DNA from: JARDZI01 sp041639705
GTDB lineage: Bacteria; Bacillota; Clostridia; Clostridiales; Caloramatoraceae
Direction of reading: 5' to 3'
Assembly (NCBI GenBank): GCA_041639705.1
Contig: JBEQBT010000008.1
Coordinates: 1-31,452, forward strand
DNA: 31,452 bases
A program made the position numbers and the translations under genes. Position 1 is the first letter of the stretch. Every line of letters starts with the position of its first letter. The notes below the pieces were generated by a model, which was not told the DNA's origin, ran no database searches, and worked only from the letters and a program-made list of their open reading frames with translations. This document shows, in pieces, positions 1 to 8,429 of the stretch.

Positions 1-415
1 AATGATTGTAATTGGGATGACCAGTTGGCCGGGTAATGCCCGCTTAATGAGAGTACAGGCTATGTCATTACGAGAACGTACTTTTGTAAAAAGTGCAATT
101 GCTATAGGTGAGACAAATAGGCAAGTGATATTTAGATATATAATACCAAATGGAATATTTCCCATTATTGCAAATACAACAATGGGAATAGGCGGCGCTA
201 TTTTGACAGAAGCAAGTCTAAGTTTTTTAGGTCTAGGAGACCCTAATATAGTAAGTTGGGGACAAATGGTATTTCAAGGCAAGTCTTATCTGACGTCAGG
301 CTGGTGGGTATCTACATTTTCAGGGCTTGCCATCGTATTAGTTGTATTAGTTTTCTATCTCATAGGAGATGGACTTAATAGTATTCTGAATCCTAAAACC
401 AGCAGTAATCATTAG
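1..415 (+). CDS. Dipeptide/oligopeptide ABC transporter permease, DppC type (5' end outside window)
   Basis: This is the C-terminal part of an inner-membrane permease that moves peptides through the membrane with the ATPases encoded next. The reading frame is open at the window's first base, so the start lies upstream; the ATG at base 2 is internal. The visible 137 residues carry the permease-family coupling region (EAA-type loop around residues 25-70 of the fragment, with FVKSAIAIGET and RYIIPNG) and the FLGLGDPN motif typical of DppC/OppC, followed by a final hydrophobic helix (LAIVLVVLVFYLIGDGLN). A DppB-type partner should lie just upstream. The stop is 11 bases before the ATG of the first ATPase gene, consistent with one operon. 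Confidence 0.9.
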   Translation, partial: MIVIGMTSWPGNARLMRVQAMSLRERTFVKSAIAIGETNRQVIFRYIIPNGIFPIIANTTMGIGGAILTEASLSFLGLGDPNIVSWGQMVFQGKSYLTSGWWVSTFSGLAIVLVVLVFYLIGDGLNSILNPKTSSNH

Positions 416-426
416 GGGTGAAAAAC

Positions 427-1392
427 ATGAAGCTTTTAGATATTCGTGATTTAAATGTTACTTATAATTCCAACAATAAAAAAATTCTTGCAGTAAATAA
501 CGTTTCCTTATTCATAGATTCTGGTGAATCCCTAGGTGTAGTTGGGGAATCTGGATCAGGAAAGTCTACTCTGGCAATGGCGGTACTTTGTTTATTATCC
601 AAAAAAACTTCCCAGATAACAGGAGAAATCAATTTCTTGGGAAATGATTTGATAAAATTAACAGAGAAAGAGCTTAGGAAAATTAGATGGACACAGTTAT
701 CCGTTGTTTTTCAAAAATCAATGAATGCACTGAGCCCAGTTCACAAAATAAGTACACAGCTTGAAGATATATATAGAAGTCATAATAAGAATGCATCCAA
801 GCAGATTATAAAGGATCGAATAATTAAATTATTTGACACAGTAAACCTTTCAGAAAGGGTGTATGACCTTTATCCCCATGAGCTTTCAGGTGGAATGCTT
901 CAAAGAGTATCCATTGCATTAAGCTTGCTTTTTGAACCTCCATTAGTAATTTTGGATGAGGCTACTACAGCACTTGATGTAATCACACAAGGACAGATAT
1001 TAAATGAAATAAAAAGATTGGAAAAGGAAATGAATGTGACAATGATGACGATTACTCACGATGTATCTGTTGTAGCGTCATCATGTAAAAGGGTGGCAGT
1101 AATGTATGCCGGGCAATTGATAGAGTTTGGGGATGTAAGTGTTGTTCTTACACAACCAAGGCACCCCTATACTCAAGGATTGCTTAAATCCTTTCCAACC
1201 TTGAGGGGAGAACGCAGCAATTTACGAGGAATATCAGGCTCCTTACCTGATCTGAGTTTATTGCCCCAGGGTTGTGTATTTGCTCCAAGGTGTGAACAGG
1301 CAAAGGAAATATGTTATAAAAAAAGGCCCCAATTAATTGATTTGTCAGATAATCAACAAACTGCATGTCATTTGTACGGAGGGGAAAAGTAA
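427..1392 (+). CDS. Peptide ABC transporter ATP-binding protein, DppD/OppD type
   Basis: Cytoplasmic ATPase (321 residues) that powers peptide import. The ATG at 427 is preferred over an in-frame GTG at 418 because an AGGGGTG ribosome binding site overlaps that GTG and is correctly spaced for the ATG. Visible motifs are Walker A GESGSGKST, signature LSGGMLQR, Walker B LVILDEATTALD, and the H-loop TITHDVS. The C-terminal oligopeptide-transporter extension contains cysteines spaced as C-x5-C-x6-C plus a last C in ACHLY; in some members of this family such cysteines bind an Fe-S cluster. The stop codon overlaps the next ATPase start by one base (TAATG), implying translational coupling. Confidence 0.93.
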   Translation: MKLLDIRDLNVTYNSNNKKILAVNNVSLFIDSGESLGVVGESGSGKSTLAMAVLCLLSKKTSQITGEINFLGNDLIKLTEKELRKIRWTQLSVVFQKSMNALSPVHKISTQLEDIYRSHNKNASKQIIKDRIIKLFDTVNLSERVYDLYPHELSGGMLQRVSIALSLLFEPPLVILDEATTALDVITQGQILNEIKRLEKEMNVTMMTITHDVSVVASSCKRVAVMYAGQLIEFGDVSVVLTQPRHPYTQGLLKSFPTLRGERSNLRGISGSLPDLSLLPQGCVFAPRCEQAKEICYKKRPQLIDLSDNQQTACHLYGGEK

Positions 1393-2390
1393 TGGCCATG
1401 GATAGGAAAAAGGACTTTATTGTAGTAGACAATGTAACAAAATGGTATCCCCAGAGAAAGAATATAAATGGAATTTTTAATAAGTCTAAGAATCAGTGGA
1501 TAAAATCAGTGGATGGAATCAGTTTCAGGTTGGATGAAGGGGATGTTTTGGGTGTAATTGGAGAGAGCGGTTGTGGAAAGTCTACCCTAGGAAGAATATT
1601 AGTAAGATTGGAGGAATCCACCAGTGGTGAAATATTTTTTAATGGGGTTTCAGCCAGTGAATTGATTAAAAAAGACCTTAAAGAATTTAGAAGAACTGTT
1701 CAAATAATTTTTCAAAACCCCTTTGACACCTTTACTCCAAGACATACAATAAGAAAAATTATGACAAGGGCTCTTAAAGTACACAATATTGGTGCTTCAG
1801 ATGAGGAAAGGTACGAGATGTGTAAAAAGATACTGGAGAATGCAGGGCTCGCTCCTGCTGATGATTATCTTTCAAGATATCCTCATGAACTTAGCGGAGG
1901 ACAGCTTCAAAGAATATCGATTTTAAGGTCAATGATGTTAAACCCTCCATTTATTGTGGCTGATGAACCTGTATCCATGCTCGATGTATCAATAAGAGCA
2001 GACATTATTAATATGCTGCTGGACTTGACCCAAAAGCATAACACATCCATGGTTTTTATTAGTCATGATATTGCTACAACCCGTTATATATCTAATAAAG
2101 TAGCAGTTATGTATTTAGGTAGAATAGTAGAGATAGGAAAAACAGATGATGTTCTGCACAGCCCACTGCATCCATATACACAGGCATTAATATCAAATTG
2201 TGCATCAATAAACCCAGGGGAAGAAAATCAACCGATCATTATTCAAGGAGAACCTCCAACACCTGTTAATGCAGGGCCAGGATGCTATTTCTCTGCAAGA
2301 TGCTTTGCAGCTAGTGAAAAATGTTATACAAGATATCCTGATATGAGGGATGCTGGAAATGGGCATTTAGTATCCTGTCACAGGGTTTAA
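1392..2390 (+). CDS. Peptide ABC transporter ATP-binding protein, DppF/OppF type
   Basis: Second cytoplasmic ATPase (332 residues) of the peptide importer, pairing with the preceding one. The ATG at 1392 shares its A with the upstream TAA and has GGAGGGG just before it; an in-frame upstream start at 1365 lies inside the previous gene and is unlikely. Motifs: Walker A GESGCGKST, Q-loop IFQNPFD, signature LSGGQLQR, Walker B FIVADEPVSMLD, and FISHDIA. It has the longer insertion before the first strand typical of DppF (TKWYPQRKNINGIF) and the C-terminal cysteine pattern CYFSARC...C...C. The frame ends 140 bases before the peptidase gene. Confidence 0.93.
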   Translation: MAMDRKKDFIVVDNVTKWYPQRKNINGIFNKSKNQWIKSVDGISFRLDEGDVLGVIGESGCGKSTLGRILVRLEESTSGEIFFNGVSASELIKKDLKEFRRTVQIIFQNPFDTFTPRHTIRKIMTRALKVHNIGASDEERYEMCKKILENAGLAPADDYLSRYPHELSGGQLQRISILRSMMLNPPFIVADEPVSMLDVSIRADIINMLLDLTQKHNTSMVFISHDIATTRYISNKVAVMYLGRIVEIGKTDDVLHSPLHPYTQALISNCASINPGEENQPIIIQGEPPTPVNAGPGCYFSARCFAASEKCYTRYPDMRDAGNGHLVSCHRV

Positions 2391-2419
2391 CTATAAACAA
2401 ATAAATGGAGGTAGTAAAC

Positions 2420-2458
2420 ATGGGAAATGAACTAATATTATCATGGAATGATGGCTAA
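2420..2458 (+). CDS. Possible 12-residue peptide or truncated gene start (MGNELILSWNDG)
   Basis: In the 140-base gap between the second ATPase and the peptidase, a GGAGGT ribosome binding site at about 2407-2412 precedes an ATG at 2420. The frame codes for only 12 residues, then stops. The signal is as good as those of the flanking real genes, but nothing in the peptide is recognisable. It could be a leader peptide, a conserved micro-ORF, or the 5' stub of a gene lost by deletion. No T-rich terminator or clear promoter was seen in this gap. Confidence 0.3.
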   Translation: MGNELILSWNDG

Positions 2459-2530
2459 TAGAACAATTAATTAAATTTAGCAATATCCATGTAAATTTTT
2501 AAAAACAATACATGATGAAAAGGGGCTGAT

Positions 2531-3931
2531 ATGTTGTTTCAAGATATAATACAAAATGTGCCCTGCTATTCCCATTTTTTAACGGTGGAGGAAATGGATA
2601 TTAGTACAAGGCTCCTGGCTGAAAAATACCCTGATATTGTTGAGGTTTTTGAAGCAGGTAAATCAGAAAATGGACATCCTATTTTCTGTTCAAAAATAGG
2701 GAAAGGTTCAAAGAATGCTTTTTTATATGGATGCCCTCATCCAAATGAACCTGTAGGTGCCATGATGCTGGAGTATTTGTCAACATACCTTGCAGAAAAC
2801 AAGGAATTCAGAGAGAAACTAGATTACACCTGGTACATCATAAAGTCTAGTGATCCTGATGGTACTATGTTAAATGAAGGCTGGTTTAAAGGACCTTTCA
2901 CCCTCTCAAACTATGCCAGAAATTATTTCAGACCGTCATCAATAAGACAGGTTGATTGGTCATTTCCAATAAAGTATAAAAAAATGAACTTCAACAGCCC
3001 TATTGATGAAACTAGGGCATTGATGAATGTAATTGAAAAATCAAAACCTCAATTTGTTTATCCTTTGCATAATTCAGGGTTTGGCGGCGCCTATTGGTAT
3101 ATGAGCTATGGGAAACAAGAAATAAGTGAAAACCTGAATGAAATTCCCGGAAAATATGGTATACCCCTAAGCCTTGGAGAACCAGAAGCTCCCTATGCTG
3201 AAGTATTAGGACCAGCCATTTATAAAACTCTAAGCATTAAAGATGAATATGATTACATGGAGAAGTATAGTAATGAAGATCCTTCAAAACTAATAAATTG
3301 TGGAACCTGTGGACTAGACTATGCCATTGAAATTGCAGAAGGTGAAGAGGTTTTTGGACTGGTATCTGAAGTGCCATATTTTTATGATAGAAGGATTGAT
3401 GATATATCAGAGTCTGGTGCAATAAGAAAGGATCTTATATTAGAAGCCTGTGAGTTTCAAGAAATGATAAACAAGAGGATAATGGGGATTCTTGAAAAGG
3501 TACACAGCTGTATATCAAAGGATAATATGTTTGCAGTTGTCCTTTGTGAAATTTCCAAAGGAGCACTGCCTGGTATAGAAGCAAAAAGAAAACTTGTTGA
3601 GAACAACGATAACCTCTTAATGAAAGCCAAGATATCCGAAGAGTTTGAAAACGCATATATATCAAAGTTTTATAATTTACTCTCACTAGGTATGCTGCTC
3701 CGAGCATTAGAATATGAGACAGCAAAGACTGGCAGTTTAAATGAAGTGAGCAATGTAAAAATCTCCTTGCTTAAGGAAGCCCAGATGGAAGCAGAAGAAG
3801 AATTTGAAAGACTGAGCAGCAGGTTGGAAAAGGAAATGAATTATTCAGTGATACCGATACAAAACCTTATTCGTATTCAATTGGAATGTGGGTTGGTTAT
3901 AGCAGAATATCTGGACAAAAATGCTAAGTGA
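2531..3931 (+). CDS. M14-family zinc carboxypeptidase-like protein (cytoplasmic)
   Basis: A 466-residue protein whose N-terminal ~300 residues look like the zinc carboxypeptidase (M14) fold, which cleaves C-terminal residues from peptides or related amide bonds. Zinc ligands are visible as H70 and E73 (motif HPNEP) and H180 (YPLHNSG); E280 in SEVPYF fits the catalytic glutamate. The remaining ~160 residues are mostly helical, rich in Glu/Lys, and not recognised. There is no signal peptide, so it should act inside the cell. Its place between the peptide-importer ATPases and the binding protein suggests it trims imported peptides. Start: ATG with AGGGG seven bases upstream. The exact substrate cannot be told from sequence. 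Confidence 0.8.
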   Translation: MLFQDIIQNVPCYSHFLTVEEMDISTRLLAEKYPDIVEVFEAGKSENGHPIFCSKIGKGSKNAFLYGCPHPNEPVGAMMLEYLSTYLAENKEFREKLDYTWYIIKSSDPDGTMLNEGWFKGPFTLSNYARNYFRPSSIRQVDWSFPIKYKKMNFNSPIDETRALMNVIEKSKPQFVYPLHNSGFGGAYWYMSYGKQEISENLNEIPGKYGIPLSLGEPEAPYAEVLGPAIYKTLSIKDEYDYMEKYSNEDPSKLINCGTCGLDYAIEIAEGEEVFGLVSEVPYFYDRRIDDISESGAIRKDLILEACEFQEMINKRIMGILEKVHSCISKDNMFAVVLCEISKGALPGIEAKRKLVENNDNLLMKAKISEEFENAYISKFYNLLSLGMLLRALEYETAKTGSLNEVSNVKISLLKEAQMEAEEEFERLSSRLEKEMNYSVIPIQNLIRIQLECGLVIAEYLDKNAK

Positions 3932-3935
3932 ACTC

Positions 3936-4025
3936 GTCTAGCTAAAGCTGGACATTGAGACTTTGGAGGGGGACTCTACCCCTACCAAAGTAGGCAATGG
4001 TACTCCCACTTATAGAAGTGGGAGT
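3936..4025. repeat. Cluster of three hairpins, possible IS200/IS605-type end remnant
   Basis: Directly after the peptidase stop codon are three inverted repeats in 90 bases. The first is GTCTAGCT/AGCTGGAC (3936-3953). The second has CTTTGG (3961-3966) pairing with CCAAAG (3985-3990), with an inner GGGG/CCCC stem. The third is a perfect 10-bp stem ACTCCCACTT (4002-4011)/AAGTGGGAGT (4016-4025) with an ATAG loop. No T-run follows the last stem, so it is not a classic terminator. Such subterminal hairpins resemble, from general knowledge, the ends of IS200/IS605 or TnpB-type elements, but no transposase gene is present. It could instead be a structured mRNA tail. Confidence 0.4.
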
Positions 4026-4026
4026 C

Positions 4027-4055
4027 TTGAAAATGGATAAATATATGTATATAAT
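4027..4055 (+). promoter_or_regulatory. Sigma-A-type promoter for the peptide-binding protein gene
   Basis: TTGAAA (4027-4032), a 17-base spacer, and a perfect TATAAT (4050-4055). Transcription would begin near 4062, giving a leader of about 57 bases before the ATG at 4119. The -35 box starts two bases after the last hairpin of the preceding cluster. This gives the binding protein its own transcription, in line with the excess usually needed over the permease/ATPase subunits. Confidence 0.6.
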
Positions 4056-4118
4056 TCATTTCAAAACAAATATTGAAACACTTGAGAGCAGTTAATTTAA
4101 ATTTAGGAGGAAGATATT

Positions 4119-5699
4119 ATGATGAGAAAACTTATGACTTTTATGATTATGATTATTTTGGTGACATTCTTTACAGCATGTGCAAGCAAAGGGATAAATA
4201 AGGATGATAGTAAAAAAACAGAAAAAAAGGGAGGAACCTTTGTTATTTCATTGTCTACAGATCCAATATCCTATAATCCTGACAGCAAGTATGATGATAA
4301 TGGATATGTAGTAAATCAAAACATATTCAGTAGATTGGTTAAGGTAAATATAAAGAATAAGGTAATACCGGATTTGGCAGAATCATGGGATATTTCGGAT
4401 GATTCCAAGGTATATACCTTCTATTTGGCAAAGGGGGTAAAATGGCATGATGGTGTACCTTTTACATCAGCTGATGTAAAGTGGACATTTGAGGAAATAA
4501 TAAAGAAGAACGGTGTTATTGCATACAATCTGGCTAATATACAAGAAATAACCACTCCCGATGACAATACAGTTGTATTTAAACTAAAAGAGGGCAATGC
4601 AGCATTTTTAGGATCCATTTCATTGTATAACTCCTTCATTATGCCTAAGCATATTTATGAAGGAACAGATTGGGATAATAATGAAGCTAATAAGAAGCCT
4701 ATAGGCACCGGGCCATTTAAATTTGTTAAGAGCGAGAGCGGAGTAAGTGTTGAACTGGAAGCAAATAAGGACTATTTTAAGGGTGCACCGAACCTTGATA
4801 GATTAGTATTTAAGATAATGTCAGATAATGCAACAGCAGCCCAGGCATTTTACAATGGAGAGCTTGATGCACTGCTGGCAGTATCAGTACAGACCTCAGA
4901 GATAAATAAGCTTAGAAGCACTGCGGGAATAACACCTATAACTTCTGAAGTTCTTTCTTATTATAACGTATCCTTTAACCTACAAAATGAGAACTTTAAA
5001 AAGCTTGAAGTAAGACAGGCATTTGCCCTTGGAATGGATAGGCAGGAAATACTTGATAAGGCACAAAAGGGAGTAGGTACAATATCCCAAGGCTATTATC
5101 CTCCTAGCATTGATTGGGCATTTAATGAAAAAGCAAAAGTTCCTGACAGAAATGTTGTAAAGGCCAGGGAACTTTTAGAAAAAGCTGGTTATAAAAAGGA
5201 CAAGGATGGCAATTATTTCTCGGTAGAATTACTGTTGTTTACAATGGAGCCACTTCCAGATATTGCAACTGTAATAAAAGAGAATATGAAGGAAATTGGC
5301 ATAGATATTAAATTAAATACTGTAGACTGGTCACTTTGGTCACAAAAAGTATTTGGTGAAAAGAATTTTGAAGCGACCTTGCTTGCTGGATATTTAGGGC
5401 CTGATCCAGCTGCACTTGGAGATCGTTTTATAACGAATGCATCTTCTAATTTTCAATATTACAGCAACCCACAAGTAGACAAGCTTCTTAAGGAAGCTGT
5501 AGTATTTTCAGATAAGGCAGAAAGAGGAGCGCGATATAAAGAAGTACAGCAGATATTAGCTGACGAAATGCCGCTTGTTCCAATTACTAATGCTGTGATT
5601 ACCGAAGCAAAAAAAGATTATGTAAAGGGTTATCCGTCGGATGAGGCCTATGAAAAGGCAGGAACCTTCGAATATACCTATGTTACTATAGAAAAGTAA
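4119..5699 (+). CDS. Peptide ABC transporter solute-binding lipoprotein (SBP family 5, DppA/OppA type)
   Basis: A 526-residue extracellular binding protein that captures peptides and delivers them to the permease encoded at the left edge. The N-terminus has a short basic stretch, a hydrophobic core, and a lipobox ending at C21 (FFTAC), so it is likely lipid-anchored to the outer face of the membrane. Family 5 signatures are visible: LAESWDISDDSKVYTFYLAKGVKWHDG, FTSADVKWTFE, PIGTGPFKF and the C-terminal MPLVPI region. The ATG at 4119 follows AGGAGG by eight bases; a second ATG lies immediately after. It is separated from the ATPase genes by the peptidase gene but belongs functionally with them. 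A hairpin at 5710-5747 follows. Confidence 0.93.
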   Translation: MMRKLMTFMIMIILVTFFTACASKGINKDDSKKTEKKGGTFVISLSTDPISYNPDSKYDDNGYVVNQNIFSRLVKVNIKNKVIPDLAESWDISDDSKVYTFYLAKGVKWHDGVPFTSADVKWTFEEIIKKNGVIAYNLANIQEITTPDDNTVVFKLKEGNAAFLGSISLYNSFIMPKHIYEGTDWDNNEANKKPIGTGPFKFVKSESGVSVELEANKDYFKGAPNLDRLVFKIMSDNATAAQAFYNGELDALLAVSVQTSEINKLRSTAGITPITSEVLSYYNVSFNLQNENFKKLEVRQAFALGMDRQEILDKAQKGVGTISQGYYPPSIDWAFNEKAKVPDRNVVKARELLEKAGYKKDKDGNYFSVELLLFTMEPLPDIATVIKENMKEIGIDIKLNTVDWSLWSQKVFGEKNFEATLLAGYLGPDPAALGDRFITNASSNFQYYSNPQVDKLLKEAVVFSDKAERGARYKEVQQILADEMPLVPITNAVITEAKKDYVKGYPSDEAYEKAGTFEYTYVTIEK

Positions 5700-5709
5700 G
5701 CCTATTAAC

Positions 5710-5747
5710 ATGTAGGCAGTTGAATTTTATAATTCTGCTGCCTACAT
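5710..5747 (+). terminator. Hairpin after the peptide-binding protein gene
   Basis: ATGTAGGCAG (5710-5719) pairs with CTGCCTACAT (5738-5747), and the inner GAATT/AATTC can extend the stem with one mismatch. It is followed by TTTCATAATTCTCC rather than a clean T-run, so termination may be partial. Only 46 bases separate it from the next gene start and no good promoter was found there, so the oxidoreductase may depend on read-through or a promoter within the stem. Confidence 0.55.
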
Positions 5748-5793
5748 TTCATAATTCTCCTCGAAAATGGAAAATTATTTATGGAGGAATAGC

Positions 5794-8400
5794 ATGAAAA
5801 ACTTTAAGTTAAATTCCGAGGAAGAGCAGTCCTTTGAAAGCATAGAGGTAATGTGTGACGGATCCAGGCTTTATGAATTCCCTATGGAGAAAAGGGAGCT
5901 TCCTGGCGAGTCAAGGGATAATATGAAAACCTGTAAAGAACTTAAGATAATAATGACGCTGCATCCAATGCACTGCGGCGGTGCATGTATGCTGAAGCTC
6001 CATATGAAAGATGGACGAGTATCCAAGATAACATCTGCAGGGGATATTCCAAGGGAGGGGGCATATGAAAAGGACGAGTCCCTTATGCCGATACAGAGGC
6101 GTGCATGTCTTTTGGGTATTTCAGAAAAAAAGAGAATATATGCTCCTGACAGGCTGAAAGATCCATTAAAGCAGACCCTTGAAAGGGGAAACATAAGAGG
6201 GTTTAAGCGTATTAGCTGGGATGAAGCGCTTGATACGGTGGCAGGCTGGTATGGTGAGATGCTGCATAGAAAGGATGAGCTTGGTTATCTTCCTGTTTGG
6301 GATGAGGGAGGAGTTGCACCATACCTTGGACCTTATTTGAGCAAGTTTGGGAACCCGTCTTCAGGCAATCTTCAGGCCGCAACCTTCGCTTCAATAGGTG
6401 AATATTCAAAATTAAAAGGCAATCCACCCATGGATATATTCAATTCCAAATATATTGTGGTATGGGGAAATGATACCCAGGCTACGGTGCCTTACCTTGC
6501 CTTCACATTAATGAAAGCCAAAGAGGCAGGTATTCCTGTTACTGTAGTTGATACAAGATATACTGATACTGCCGCTACCATGGGTACGGAAGGCAGCAAT
6601 GCATTAAGGTATATTAGTGTAAGGCCTGGCACAGATGCAGCAATGCTGGCTGCGATGGCGAATGTTATCTACAGGAGAGACCTACATGACAGAGAATTCT
6701 TAAAGGAATATTGCTTTGGGTTCTATCCCGGTGATAGTGTAATAAGCCAGTCCTCCAGCAAACATCCTGTTACAGGGGAACCTTATAGTGGAATGAGGTT
6801 TACTGTACCTAAGGGTCAATCCTTTGTAGAATATCTTGATGAACTTCAGGATGAACATGGAGGATATGAAGGAGTCCTTTCCTGGGCTTCAAAACTAACG
6901 GGCACACCTAGGGATGTAATAGAGGAATTTGCTATTCAATATGCTACAGCAAAGCCGGCATTTATCTGTTCCAAATTAACCGGACCCCAAAGAACACATA
7001 ACGGAATGTACTTCTCCTGGATGCTTATAGCATTGAGTGCCATGACGGGAAATACCACCAAAAGAGGGGGAGGTTTTGGTGAAATAAGGGCAGATGACGG
7101 ATATTCAATTAAGCTGGGTCCTGAGCCTGTACTGACAACACTTGAAGAAAATAAACCAATTTTATTTTCTGTTTTTAAGTTAAGTGATGTAATGCTCCAC
7201 GGTCTTGATGGGAGAACATCCAAAGAGCTCAGGGAGGATGTACTTGCAATGAATAAAATAGATCTTGGGCAGGATGCAAGGTTGGTTATGGAAATGTATG
7301 TAAGGGGAGCAGTTGGAGGAAATACTTTTAACCAATATCAGAATATTAACAAGAGAACTATTGCATGGAACAAGCTAAAGCATGTAGTATCCTATGAGAG
7401 ATTTATGACCTCCACAGCAGCCTGGTCGGATATCATTCTCCCTACGGTGACCAACTTTGAAGAAAGCTACTTCAGAACACAATGGGTAGCAGATACTTTT
7501 GTAGTGAATGGACCAATTGAAAATATGTATGAAGCAAAGCCTGACCGATTTATAAATGAACAGATTGCAAAAAGACTTGGAATTGATTATGGCAGAAAAG
7601 GCCGTACTGACAGGGAGATTATGGAGGAGCAGTGGAAAAAAGCTGCCATACCTGAGGGGTACAAGGAAATAAACCCGGAAGCAAAGCTTCCAAGCTTTGA
7701 TGAAATACTGGAAAAGGCAAACCTTCAGCTGCCTGTACCAAAGGAGAAAACTGTTATTCAGACAGCATCTATAAAACCAGGGGAATTTGATACTGATACA
7801 GGCAGGATAAACTTTTATTCACCCTATTACGCAGACAGGGGTAGAGCAGCACTTAAAGTATCAAAGGCACAATATGTAAGACCCCAGGAAGGCTATGAGG
7901 AGATATTAGAAGGAGGAGGCAGGATAGGAGCTAAGGGAATCAAATATACACTGCAGTTTATAACTCCCCATCTTGCACAGCGTGCCCTTTCCACATATGG
8001 AAATGTTCCTGTTATAGCTGAGCAGCGCCCCCATGTTGTGGAAATGCATCCTGAGGATGCTATAAAAAGAGATATTAATGACGGCAACACAGTATATGTA
8101 TTTAATGATTATGGCTGCATAAAGCTTCCTGTTATGCTTACTAGAAGGATATTACCGGGTGTTGTATCAATTGGGCAGGGAGTTTGTTACAGACCAAGTA
8201 CTACAGAGACCTACGAAGCCTGGTTTGATGCTGATAACGATGAGAAACCTGAAAAGTATGTGGTGCCTGTTGATGTTGGAGGATGCACAAATTCTATAAC
8301 TGGGGACTTGAATTCAGGAGTAATAGATCCTTTTTTCTGCGGCCTTGGCTTAAACGCAGGTGGTGCACTTTGTGAAATAAGTTTGGAGAAGCCTCTGTAG
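5794..8400 (+). CDS. DmsA-like molybdopterin oxidoreductase catalytic subunit (cytoplasmic)
   Basis: An 868-residue enzyme of the DMSO-reductase superfamily. Start: ATG at 5794, eight bases after GGAGG; an in-frame ATG at 5767 lacks such a site. The Fe-S binding pattern is H57-x3-C61-x3-C65-x39-C105, with histidine where DmsA has its first cysteine, as in NarG. The body matches DmsA closely in motifs: NSKYIVVWGND, VVDTRYTD, RPGTDAAML, GPQRTHNG, and a GNPSSGN segment whose serine (189/190) fits DmsA's molybdenum-ligand serine. The C-terminal molybdopterin-dinucleotide-binding domain (about 710-868) includes VEMHPEDA. No twin-arginine leader is present, so it should be cytoplasmic. The ferredoxin subunit follows after 29 bases. 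The substrate is unknown; a sulfoxide, N-oxide or other oxo-compound reductase is plausible. Confidence 0.88.
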   Translation: MKNFKLNSEEEQSFESIEVMCDGSRLYEFPMEKRELPGESRDNMKTCKELKIIMTLHPMHCGGACMLKLHMKDGRVSKITSAGDIPREGAYEKDESLMPIQRRACLLGISEKKRIYAPDRLKDPLKQTLERGNIRGFKRISWDEALDTVAGWYGEMLHRKDELGYLPVWDEGGVAPYLGPYLSKFGNPSSGNLQAATFASIGEYSKLKGNPPMDIFNSKYIVVWGNDTQATVPYLAFTLMKAKEAGIPVTVVDTRYTDTAATMGTEGSNALRYISVRPGTDAAMLAAMANVIYRRDLHDREFLKEYCFGFYPGDSVISQSSSKHPVTGEPYSGMRFTVPKGQSFVEYLDELQDEHGGYEGVLSWASKLTGTPRDVIEEFAIQYATAKPAFICSKLTGPQRTHNGMYFSWMLIALSAMTGNTTKRGGGFGEIRADDGYSIKLGPEPVLTTLEENKPILFSVFKLSDVMLHGLDGRTSKELREDVLAMNKIDLGQDARLVMEMYVRGAVGGNTFNQYQNINKRTIAWNKLKHVVSYERFMTSTAAWSDIILPTVTNFEESYFRTQWVADTFVVNGPIENMYEAKPDRFINEQIAKRLGIDYGRKGRTDREIMEEQWKKAAIPEGYKEINPEAKLPSFDEILEKANLQLPVPKEKTVIQTASIKPGEFDTDTGRINFYSPYYADRGRAALKVSKAQYVRPQEGYEEILEGGGRIGAKGIKYTLQFITPHLAQRALSTYGNVPVIAEQRPHVVEMHPEDAIKRDINDGNTVYVFNDYGCIKLPVMLTRRILPGVVSIGQGVCYRPSTTETYEAWFDADNDEKPEKYVVPVDVGGCTNSITGDLNSGVIDPFFCGLGLNAGGALCEISLEKPL

Positions 8401-8429
8401 GAGGATAAAGAGAAAGTAGGTGAGAACAT

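Noticed and set aside
4073..4101. Second promoter TTGAAA-17-TTTAAA before the peptide-binding protein
   Set aside because: Transcription would begin at about 4108, inside the AGGAGG ribosome site, so the mRNA could not be translated well; the promoter at 4027-4055 is better.
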